Positions 54,332 through 61,494 of a DNA stretch of 64,000 nucleotides are shown piece after piece. The position numbers and the translations under genes are program-made. This stretch comes from Butyricicoccus pullicaecorum (GTDB lineage Bacteria > Bacillota > Clostridia > Oscillospirales > Butyricicoccaceae). Below the pieces are notes generated by a model. The model searched no databases, had not been told where the DNA came from, and was given only the letters and a program-made list of their open reading frames with translations. How positions within the stretch are numbered: the stretch's first letter is position 1; the number at the start of each line of letters is the position of its first letter. The DNA lies in the NCBI GenBank assembly GCA_018366195.1, contig JAGZIN010000001.1:223496-287495 (forward strand). The letters are read 5' to 3'.

Positions 54332-55444
54332 TTAAGACAGACGGTTTCGAAAATCCTCATACCCGAAAGAACGTACCAGATGCTCCTCGCCCTGTGCATC
54401 ACGCCAGACAATGGAAGGCAATGGCATGCCGTTAAAGGTATTGGTTTTGACCATGGTATAAAGCGCCATGTCTGCAAAGGTTACCGTGTCTCCGATTTGC
54501 AGCGGCTGGTCAAAGGAATAATCGCCAATGACATCGCCTGCCAGACAGGTGGGACCTCCCAAACGGTAGGTATAAGGCTTTTCGCCTGCTTCTCCGCTGC
54601 CGAGAAGGGGAGGGCGATAGGGCATTTCCAGCACGTCCGGCATATGACAGGCGGCGGAGGTGTCCAGAATTGCAATGTCCATGCCGTTGTGCAGCACATC
54701 AAGCACACTGGAAACCAAATATCCGGCATTCAGAACGACTGCCTCTCCCGGTTCCAAATAAACCTCTACCTGATATGTGTTACGCAAATGCTGTACCAGA
54801 CGAATGAGACGCTCCACATCGTAATCTGCGCGTGTAATGTGATGCCCGCCGCCAAGGTTAATCCATTTGAGTTCGGATAGATAACAGCCAAACTTTTCTT
54901 CGAATGCCTGCAAGGTGACCTCCAGTGCATCGGAGTTCTGTTCGCACAGCGTATGGAAATGCAGACCGTCCAGCATGGGCAAAAGTGCGGGGTCAAAGTT
55001 TGCCAGTGTGGTACCCAGTCTGGAACCGACGGCACAGGGGTCATAGATTTCATGCCCTTCCTGTGTGGAACATTCCGGATTGATGCGCAGACCAACAGAC
55101 TTTCCGGCTTGCTTTGCCCGTGCACCAAAGCGGCGCAGCTGGGCGGGGGAGTTGAATACAAAATCGTCCGCATAGGTCAGCAGTTCTTCGAATTCCTCTG
55201 GGCGGTAGGCAGGGCTGAATACATGTGTTTCACCGCCGAAGTGCTCGTATCCCAGACGGGCTTCATAAAGCCCGCTCGCTGTGGTACCGGCAAGAAATTC
55301 ACGCAGCAGCGGATACACAGAAAACATGGAGAACGCCTTTTGCGCAAGCAGGATTTTACAGCCTGCCCGCGCGGAGACATCTTTCAAAATGGTCAGATTG
55401 TGCCGCAGGGCGGTTTCATCGACAACGAAATAAGGTGTGTGCAT
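54332..55444 (-). CDS. nspC: Carboxynorspermidine/carboxyspermidine decarboxylase
   Basis: This PLP enzyme of the alanine-racemase fold removes the carboxyl group from carboxyspermidine or carboxynorspermidine to give spermidine or norspermidine. Features of the 370-residue protein are the PLP lysine in CKILLAQKAFSMFSVYP (about residue 36), ASGLYEARLGYEHF, LRINPECSTQEGHEIYDPC and LGGGHHITRADYD, with the late IGDYSFDQPLQIGDTVTFADMALYTMVK. It is the last gene of the operon, three bases after its partner dehydrogenase. Confidence 0.92.
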   Translation of the reverse strand: MHTPYFVVDETALRHNLTILKDVSARAGCKILLAQKAFSMFSVYPLLREFLAGTTASGLYEARLGYEHFGGETHVFSPAYRPEEFEELLTYADDFVFNSPAQLRRFGARAKQAGKSVGLRINPECSTQEGHEIYDPCAVGSRLGTTLANFDPALLPMLDGLHFHTLCEQNSDALEVTLQAFEEKFGCYLSELKWINLGGGHHITRADYDVERLIRLVQHLRNTYQVEVYLEPGEAVVLNAGYLVSSVLDVLHNGMDIAILDTSAACHMPDVLEMPYRPPLLGSGEAGEKPYTYRLGGPTCLAGDVIGDYSFDQPLQIGDTVTFADMALYTMVKTNTFNGMPLPSIVWRDAQGEEHLVRSFGYEDFRNRLS

Positions 55445-55447
55445 AGA

Positions 55448-56707
55448 TTAGTCCACCAGTACCGGTGCATCGTCAATCTGCCACGGCAGACCCCACTGAT
55501 TGAGTGCGTCCATATACGGGTCGGGATCAAACTCCTCCACGGTATACACGCCAGGCTTGTTCCACTTGCCGGTCAGCAGCATCATAGCGCCAATCATCGC
55601 GGGAACACCGGTGGTATAAGAGATTGCCTGAGAGCCAACCTCCTGATAGCAAGCCTGATGGTCACACACATTATAAATATAAGCGGTCTTTTCCTTGCCG
55701 TCCTTCTTTCCGGTGAAGATACAGCCAATGTTGGTTTTGCCGACGGTGCGCGGTCCCAAGGTTGCCGGATCGGGCAGAAGTGCCTTGAGGAATTGAATGG
55801 GAACGATTTCATGTCCCTCAAAGGAAATCGGTTCGGTAGACAGCATGCCAACATTTTCCAGACAATTCATGTGGGTCAGGTAGCTCTGTCCAAAGGTCAT
55901 AAAGAAACGGATACGCTGGACACCCGGAATCGTCTTGGCAAGAGATTCGATTTCCTCGTGGTGCAGCAGGTACATATCCTTGTGTCCAACCTCTGCAAAA
56001 TCATATTCACGCTTGATGGACATGGCAGGAATTTCGACCCAATGACCATTTTCCCAGTAGGAGCCAGGAGCCGAAACCTCACGCAGATTGATTTCCGGAT
56101 TGAAGTTGGTTGCAAACGGATATCCATGGTCTCCGCCGTTGCAGTCCAAAATATCAATGGTGTCAATCTGGTCGAACAGGTGCTTTTGCGCATACGCACA
56201 GTATGCCTGCGTCACGCCCGGGTCAAAACCGGAGCCGAGCAGAGCGGTCAAGCCAGCCTGTTCAAACTTTTCCCGATATGCCCACTGGTAGGAGTAATCA
56301 AAGTAAGCGGAGAAGCCTTCCTCCTTGCAGCGCTTTTCGTATGCGGCACGCCATGCGGGATCATTAAGGTCCTCCGGCTCGTAGTTGGCGGTATCCATAT
56401 AGTTGACGCCGCAAGCCAGACAAGCGTCCATAATGGTGAGGTCCTGATAAGGCAGGGCGATATTCATAACCAAATCCGGCTTTACGTCGTTGATGAGGGC
56501 AATCAGTTCCTCGACATTGTCTGCATCGACCTGACGAGTCGTAATTTTGGTTTTGGTCTTGTCAGACAGCTTGTCCTTTAATGCGTCGCACTTGGATTTT
56601 GTGCGGCTGGCAATGCAGATTTCCTCAAAAACGTCGCTGTTCTGGCAGCACTTATGGATTGCGACAGATGCAACACCGCCGCAGCCGATGATGAGTACCT
56701 TTCCCAT
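55448..56707 (-). CDS. Saccharopine dehydrogenase-family carboxynorspermidine/carboxyspermidine synthase
   Basis: The enzyme condenses L-aspartate semialdehyde with a diamine or polyamine and reduces the imine with NAD(P)H. The 419-residue protein has the start KVLIIGCGGVASVAIHKC (Rossmann loop), a Lys1-type catalytic body (NIALPYQDLTIMDACLACGVNYMDTANYE, GSGFDPGVTQAYCAYA) and the end GLPWQIDDAPVLVD typical of the carboxynorspermidine dehydrogenase group. Its pairing with nspC supports this over a lysine-pathway role. With putrescine as acceptor the pair would make spermidine without decarboxylated SAM; other acceptors are possible. Confidence 0.9.
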   Translation of the reverse strand: MGKVLIIGCGGVASVAIHKCCQNSDVFEEICIASRTKSKCDALKDKLSDKTKTKITTRQVDADNVEELIALINDVKPDLVMNIALPYQDLTIMDACLACGVNYMDTANYEPEDLNDPAWRAAYEKRCKEEGFSAYFDYSYQWAYREKFEQAGLTALLGSGFDPGVTQAYCAYAQKHLFDQIDTIDILDCNGGDHGYPFATNFNPEINLREVSAPGSYWENGHWVEIPAMSIKREYDFAEVGHKDMYLLHHEEIESLAKTIPGVQRIRFFMTFGQSYLTHMNCLENVGMLSTEPISFEGHEIVPIQFLKALLPDPATLGPRTVGKTNIGCIFTGKKDGKEKTAYIYNVCDHQACYQEVGSQAISYTTGVPAMIGAMMLLTGKWNKPGVYTVEEFDPDPYMDALNQWGLPWQIDDAPVLVD

Positions 56708-56746
56708 GGTAAAATCCTCCTTATGATAGCTCTATGGGTTGAAATG

Positions 56747-57604
56747 TTATGAAACAGGGAATGCAAGCAGCATTTCGCGAATGATTTTGCAGGCAACAGC
56801 CGTAGAAACGCCGCTCGGGTCTAAATGGGGGCTTAGTTCATTGACATCACAGCCTACAATATGCAGCTGACTGCAAATGAGTGTTGCCGCGATGCGCAGT
56901 GCCTCAAAGCTGATGCCGCCCGGCTCCGGTGTGCCGGTTCCGGGGAATACGGACGGGTCGAGCACGTCGAGATCGAGTGTAAAATAAACGGGCTTGCCCT
57001 TGAGCGCTTCAACGGTTTTTCCGAGTCCTTCCAGATTAAAACGCTGGGTATGAACGTGCGCTTTGCCCCATTCCCACTCATAGCGGTCACCGGAGCGAAT
57101 CCCGAATTGGAAAATTCGATGATCGCCGACAAGCTCCCAGCAGCGGTGCAGGACACAAGCATGGGAGAGCTTTGCGCCCAGATAGTCGTCCCGCAGGTCT
57201 GCATGGGCGTCAAAATGAATGATGTGCACATCTGGATATTTTTGGGCAACTGCGCGGAATGCTCCCAGTGTGACAAGGTGTTCTCCGCCAACCAGAAATG
57301 GGCGTTTGCCGGCTTCGAGAATGGCATGGGTATGTGCTTCGATATCAGAGAGCGCCTGTTCTGCGCTGCCAAAGCACAGCTCAAGGTCACCCGTATCCAG
57401 AACACAGGCATCTGTCAAGTCCTTGTCCTGATAGGGGCTGTAAGTTTCTACGCCAAACGATTCATGACGAATGGCAGAGGAGCCAAAGCGCGTACCCGGA
57501 CGGTAGGAGGTCGTCGAGTCGAACGGTGCGCCAAAAAGCACCGTGCGCGCCTGCTCCAGTGGGCAGTCACAGCCCAGAAAAACTTCAACATTAGGATTCA
57601 ACAT
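56747..57604 (-). CDS. speB: Agmatinase (ureohydrolase family)
   Basis: Agmatinase splits agmatine into putrescine and urea. The 285-residue protein shows the manganese-binding blocks of ureohydrolases: GGEHLVTLGAF, IIHFDAHADLRDDY (His and Asp ligands) and TLDLDVLDPSVFPGTGTPEPGG. The substrate is inferred from the arginine decarboxylase gene two places upstream. It overlaps the spermidine synthase gene by 14 bases, indicating coupled translation. Confidence 0.93.
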   Translation of the reverse strand: MLNPNVEVFLGCDCPLEQARTVLFGAPFDSTTSYRPGTRFGSSAIRHESFGVETYSPYQDKDLTDACVLDTGDLELCFGSAEQALSDIEAHTHAILEAGKRPFLVGGEHLVTLGAFRAVAQKYPDVHIIHFDAHADLRDDYLGAKLSHACVLHRCWELVGDHRIFQFGIRSGDRYEWEWGKAHVHTQRFNLEGLGKTVEALKGKPVYFTLDLDVLDPSVFPGTGTPEPGGISFEALRIAATLICSQLHIVGCDVNELSPHLDPSGVSTAVACKIIREMLLAFPVS

Positions 57605-58445
57605 CTTTTAATAACTCCTCAACATAGGCGGGAATATAGAATGCACCCTTGTGCAGGGTCGTGGTATAGTAGCGGCAGGGCAGTCTGTAAGCATTCCAGC
57701 GCGCTTCGTCCAAATCCCTGAGCGGGTGATATTTTTTTGATGCAAAGCCGAACAGCCAGTGTCCGGACGGATAGGTTGGGATATGTGCCTGATATACACG
57801 GCTGATGGGGAAGGATTCCACAATGCGTTTGTGTGCCCGCTGGCAGGCAATGGCGTCCTCTTGATAGAAGGGGCTTTCATGCTGATTGACCATGATGCCA
57901 TCGTCCTTGAGTGCTTTGTAGCAGTTGCCGTAGAACTCGCGGGTAAAGAGACCCTCTCCGGGGCCAAAGGGGTCGGTTGAGTCCACGATAATGAGGTCGT
58001 AGAGTGCTTCGCAGCGGCGGATAAACTTGAGTCCGTCCTCATAGTGAATGGACACCCGTGGGTCGTCCAGCTCACAGGAGGTTTTGGGCAGATATTCACG
58101 GGCCACGGTCACAACGAGCGGGTCAATTTCCACCATGTCGATGTGTTCAATGTCCGGATAGCGGGTCAGCTCACGAATCACACCGCCGTCCCCTGCGCCG
58201 ATGACCAGTACACGGCGTACCTTGGGATGCACCGCAAGCGGGACATGTACAATCATTTCGTGATAAATGAATTCGTCCCGCTCGGTCAGCATCATATAGC
58301 CGTCCAGCGTCAAAAAACGTCCAAATTCGGGCGATTCAAATACATCAATGCGCTGAAACTCGCTTTTTCCGGTATACAGCTGACGGTCTACACGAATCGA
58401 GAGCTTGACATTTGGAGTGTGATATTCAGAAAACCATAAATCCAC
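57591..58445 (-). CDS. speE: Polyamine aminopropyltransferase (spermidine synthase)
   Basis: SpeE transfers an aminopropyl group from decarboxylated SAM to putrescine. The 284-residue product has LTERDEFIYHEMIVHVPL, the SAM-type loop VLVIGAGDGGVIRELTRYP, and the catalytic DSTDPFGPGEGLFTREFY. It needs the decarboxylated SAM made by SpeD, the first gene of the same operon. Three bases separate it from the arginine decarboxylase gene. Confidence 0.95.
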   Translation of the reverse strand: MDLWFSEYHTPNVKLSIRVDRQLYTGKSEFQRIDVFESPEFGRFLTLDGYMMLTERDEFIYHEMIVHVPLAVHPKVRRVLVIGAGDGGVIRELTRYPDIEHIDMVEIDPLVVTVAREYLPKTSCELDDPRVSIHYEDGLKFIRRCEALYDLIIVDSTDPFGPGEGLFTREFYGNCYKALKDDGIMVNQHESPFYQEDAIACQRAHKRIVESFPISRVYQAHIPTYPSGHWLFGFASKKYHPLRDLDEARWNAYRLPCRYYTTTLHKGAFYIPAYVEELLKDVES

Positions 58446-58448
58446 GGC

Positions 58449-59906
58449 TTAGTACCTCCCTTTGAGTACATTCAGGCGGGTGATGTCTGCATCTTCCGGA
58501 CCGGTCATAGAGCAGCCCTTTTCCTTTGCATAAACGATATAATCCAGAATTTCCTGTGTGATGCGCTCGCCGGGCGCAAGAATCGGGATTCCGGGGGGAT
58601 AGCACATGACAAATTCGCTGCATACCCGTCCAACGGTATCCATAAGAGGCAGAGATTCCTTATCCGCATAGAACGCGTCCTGCGGAGAAACGGCAACATC
58701 AGGCTCAATATATTCCTGCTTCATCAGACCGGTTTCACAGCCGCCGAAGCGGCGGCGCACCTCAGACAGTGCGCTGACCAGACGCTCCACCTCGCGCGGA
58801 CGGTCTCCGATGGACAGATAGGCAAGGATATTGCCCAAATCACCGAACTCAATTTGGATATCATATTCATCGCGCAAAAGGTCATACACCTCAATGCCGG
58901 CAAGCCCCACCTGCAAGGTATTGACAGACAGTTTGGTGGTGTCAAAGTCATAGATGCTGTCTCCATTGCAAAGCTCGCGGGAAAAGGCATAGTAGCCGCC
59001 AATGGCGTTGATTTCGGCACGCGCATACTCTGCCAGCGAAATCACACGGGAAAAGGCTTCCTTTCCCCGCAGAGCGAGGTTGCGGCGTGAAATATCCAGA
59101 CTGGACAGGAGTAGATAAGAGCCGCTGGTTGTCTGGGTCAGATTGATGATTTGCCGCACATGTCCTTCATGCATGGCAGGGCCGCACAGCAGCAAGGAGG
59201 ACTGGGTCAGGCTGCCGCCGGATTTGTGCATGGAAACCGATGCCATATCTGCACCGGCTGCCATGGCAGAAACAGGCAGATTTTCTCCGAAATAGAAATG
59301 GGTGCCATGTGCTTCATCGGCAAGACACTTCATGCCGTGTGCATGCGCCAGCGCAACAATGCGGCGCAGGTCGGAGCAAATGCCGTAGTAGGTGGGGTTG
59401 TTTACCAGAATTGCTTTGGCATCTGGATTTGCGGCAATTGCCTGCTCGACAGCCGATACACTCATACCGAGCGGGATTCCCAAACGGTCGTCACAGGCGG
59501 GGTCGATATAGACCGGAATGGCACCGCAGAGCACCATGGCACCCATAACGCTTCGGTGGACGTTGCGCGGCAGAATGATTTTATCACCGCGTCCGGCAAC
59601 CGAAAGAATCATGCTCTGCACCGCAGAGGTGGTGCCGCCCACCATGAGAAAGGCGTGTGCTGCGCCAAAGGCCTCAGCTGCCAAAATTTCGGCATCGCGA
59701 ATGACCGAGATGGGGTGACACAGGTTGTCCAAGGGCTTCATGGAGTTGACATCGAGTTTGACGCATTGCTCACCGAGCAGTTCCGCAAGCTCTGGGTTGC
59801 CGCGCCCGCGCTTGTGCCCGGGGACATCGAATGGAACCACACGCATTTTTTGAAAGGCTGCAAGCGCTTCATAGATTGGTGCTCGCTCCTGAGATAGAGA
59901 TTTCAT
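58449..59906 (-). CDS. speA: Arginine decarboxylase (Orn/Lys/Arg decarboxylase, fold type I)
   Basis: This PLP enzyme of the aspartate-aminotransferase fold has 485 residues. Visible are VPFDVPGHKRGRGNPELAEL, the PLP region MVGGTTSAVQSMI, CLADEAHGTHFYFGENLP and the PLP lysine in SVSMHKSGGSLTQSSLLL, and the C-terminal domain with SDLRRI... and CYPPGIPILAPGERIT. This is the Bacillus SpeA type. Members act on arginine, lysine or ornithine; arginine is inferred because agmatinase follows in the operon. ATG at 59906 lies 11 bases after speD. Confidence 0.92.
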   Translation of the reverse strand: MKSLSQERAPIYEALAAFQKMRVVPFDVPGHKRGRGNPELAELLGEQCVKLDVNSMKPLDNLCHPISVIRDAEILAAEAFGAAHAFLMVGGTTSAVQSMILSVAGRGDKIILPRNVHRSVMGAMVLCGAIPVYIDPACDDRLGIPLGMSVSAVEQAIAANPDAKAILVNNPTYYGICSDLRRIVALAHAHGMKCLADEAHGTHFYFGENLPVSAMAAGADMASVSMHKSGGSLTQSSLLLCGPAMHEGHVRQIINLTQTTSGSYLLLSSLDISRRNLALRGKEAFSRVISLAEYARAEINAIGGYYAFSRELCNGDSIYDFDTTKLSVNTLQVGLAGIEVYDLLRDEYDIQIEFGDLGNILAYLSIGDRPREVERLVSALSEVRRRFGGCETGLMKQEYIEPDVAVSPQDAFYADKESLPLMDTVGRVCSEFVMCYPPGIPILAPGERITQEILDYIVYAKEKGCSMTGPEDADITRLNVLKGRY

Positions 59907-59917
59907 GACACACCTCT

Positions 59918-60670
59918 TTAATAGATATTGCTGCCGCTGAAAATCTCAATCATTTCGCGGCGGATGTTATTCATGATTTCGAGACGCTTCATGGGCGGCA
60001 GCTCATATACGTCTGTCTTGAATAAATAATTTTGCAGGTCAATTTCTTTCAGCATCATTTTGGTGTGAAAGAGATTGGCGCTGTATACATTGATATCAAC
60101 CGCGTCATAGCGGCGAATGGTTGCCGGGTCGATGTAATCCTGAATGGATGTGACAGCGTGATCCATGAACAGCTTGTGACCGTTCAGGTCGCGGGTAAAG
60201 CCGCGCACACGGTAGTCCATGGTGATGATGTCGGAATCGAAAGAACTGATGAGATAATCGAGCGTAGACAGCGGCGTAATCTCCCCGCAGGTTGCAACAT
60301 CAATATCCACACGGAAGGTTGCAAGACTGGTTTCCGGGTGATACTCTGGATAAGTATGCACCGTTACATGGCTTTTATCAAGGTGTGCAACTTGTGCGTT
60401 TCCGGGAACCGGACGCTCTGCAATGAGCAGCGTAACCGAAGCGCCTTGCGGCTCGTAGTCTTGCTTTGCGATATTGAGCACCGTTGCGCCAATCATATCC
60501 GTGAGTGTGGTGAGGAGGGTGGTCAGACGCTCTGAATTGTATTGTTCGTCGATATAGGCGATATAATCCTGCTGCTCACGCGGCGTTTTGGCGTAGCAGA
60601 CATCATAAATATTGAAGCTCAGAGATTTTGTCAGGTTATTAAACCCGTAAAGCTTTAACTTTTCCCCCAT
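59918..60670 (-). CDS. speD: S-adenosylmethionine decarboxylase proenzyme
   Basis: SpeD makes decarboxylated SAM. It is a pyruvoyl enzyme formed by self-cleavage: the site is DKSHVTVHTYPE, where Ser100 would become the pyruvoyl group, and FRVDIDVATCGEITPLSTL holds the conserved catalytic Cys. With 250 residues it is the longer, E. coli-like class rather than the 120-residue Bacillus class. ATG at 60670 (MGEKLKLYGFNNLTKSL) follows AAAGGAGCATGCCGCAGC. It is first in the six-gene operon and sits only 33 bases behind an intrinsic terminator, which makes leader-controlled expression likely. Confidence 0.93.
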   Translation of the reverse strand: MGEKLKLYGFNNLTKSLSFNIYDVCYAKTPREQQDYIAYIDEQYNSERLTTLLTTLTDMIGATVLNIAKQDYEPQGASVTLLIAERPVPGNAQVAHLDKSHVTVHTYPEYHPETSLATFRVDIDVATCGEITPLSTLDYLISSFDSDIITMDYRVRGFTRDLNGHKLFMDHAVTSIQDYIDPATIRRYDAVDINVYSANLFHTKMMLKEIDLQNYLFKTDVYELPPMKRLEIMNNIRREMIEIFSGSNIY

Positions 60671-60703
60671 GCTGCGGCATGCTCCTTTGTGGTTCAAAAT
60701 AAA

Positions 60704-60742
60704 TAAAAAACAAGCAGTATGCGCAAGGGGCACACTGCTTGT
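60704..60742 (-). terminator. Intrinsic terminator in the speD leader
   Basis: On the minus strand ACAAGCAGTGTGC (from 60742) pairs with GCATACTGCTTGT (to 60710), 13 bp with one wobble, loop CCCTTGC, followed by six T residues. It lies upstream of the first gene of the operon, as in attenuators and transcriptional riboswitches. Confidence 0.88.
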
Positions 60743-60905
60743 AAAATGGGTCAGTATGGTGTTAGTGGGTGTGTCGAAATGGGACACAGCAACCACGCAA
60801 AAACCATGTGATGAAAGAGGTTCTGCATAGAGTCAGATAGCAAATACTTACTTGTACTACTCTTATTGACCGGTTTACAAGTTGTGTATGCACCGTGCAT
60901 ACTGG

Positions 60906-61016
60906 TTATAAAGTAACCAACTTATAAATTTGAGCTTCTAACTCAATCAATAATGGCGGAAGCGCGCCGCCCGTCGGCAGTTGACCCGGCTGTCCGTATG
61001 GCCTTGTCCCGAACAT
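60906..61016 (-). CDS. Possible 36-residue leader ORF (weak)
   Basis: ATG at 61016 opens a 36-codon frame (MFGTRPYGQPGQLPTGGALP, then LLIELEAQIYKLVTL) that ends within the three-way junction. No ribosome binding site precedes it; the upstream CCTCCC is the wrong polarity. It may be an accidental reading of a conserved RNA, or a leader peptide. Confidence 0.2.
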   Translation of the reverse strand: MFGTRPYGQPGQLPTGGALPPLLIELEAQIYKLVTL

Positions 61017-61076
61017 TGCGGGAGGTCAGAAGAAATATTTGCATGGATACAGAAAATAATATCACATGACAGGTTC

Positions 61077-61106
61077 AGTATACGACATTTTATAGCAGTT
61101 TGTCAA
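61077..61106 (-). promoter_or_regulatory. Promoter of the polyamine leader/operon
   Basis: On the minus strand a consensus TTGACA (61106-61101) and TATACT (61082-61077) are spaced by 18 bases. Confidence 0.82.
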
Positions 61107-61494
61107 GGCGGGAGCGACAAATTTCTGGGATTGTGGCAGAAAAACGGAGCATACCATGCAAAGAACTGGCTCGGGAAATGTAGGGGCTGTGCAAATTTGG
61201 TGTATGCCGAATGGAGTCTTGCCGAAGTGCCGGCATACGGCTTAAAATACCCAAAATCCGTTCGCAAACGAGATACGGCTTGAAACAGGGCAGAAAATGT
61301 GTTAGGAAAAAAGTGGAAATACAAGATATAGTATGGCAGGCAAAACAAGTCAAGTGGTGCTTTGTTGGGAAATGATATAAATTTGCGGATAAATTTCGTA
61401 TGGTTTTACCCTTTCCTGAAAAGCAAAAAACGCTTACAATAGGAAAAGACGATTTTGCTGCCTGAGGTTGGGCAGCGTGAGAGAGGAGAACATC
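61107..61494. other. Intergenic region upstream of nrdJ
   Basis: Between the divergent leader promoter and nrdJ I see no gene, no cobalamin riboswitch boxes and no convincing tandem NrdR boxes. TACAAT near 61433 could be the -10 element of nrdJ but lacks a clear -35. Confidence 0.4.

Larger units (their letters stand above)
60704..61070 (-). ncRNA. Structured leader RNA of the polyamine operon (riboswitch/attenuator or stand-alone RNA)
   Basis: A strong promoter at 61077-61106 should start an RNA near 61070 that ends at the terminator at 60704-60742, about 360 nt. Visible structure includes GGCGG/CCGCC (about 60956-60972), a 7-bp hairpin TTGAGTT-AGA-AGCTCAA (60930-60946), and a three-way junction at 60876-60926. 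The junction has a 9-bp closing stem TATAAGTTG/CAACTTGTA around hairpins GTTA/TAAC and TATGCA-CGG-TGCATA. CTTGTAAA (60874-60881), which includes part of the 3' strand of that closing stem, is exactly complementary to TTTACAAG (60738-60745) in the terminator 5' arm, so the two folds exclude each other. No promoter is visible between terminator and speD. Confidence 0.72.

Noticed and set aside
54953..56581. A 542-codon plus-strand frame opposite nspC and the dehydrogenase gene
   Set aside because: Runs across two well-supported operon genes, no ribosome binding site, no recognisable motifs.
61107..61494. Cobalamin riboswitch or NrdR boxes before the B12-dependent reductase
   Set aside because: No B12 box is visible. 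One weak NrdR-like sequence (ACAAGATATAGTATG, about 61320) matches only about 11 of 16 consensus bases and lacks a tandem partner at the right spacing.
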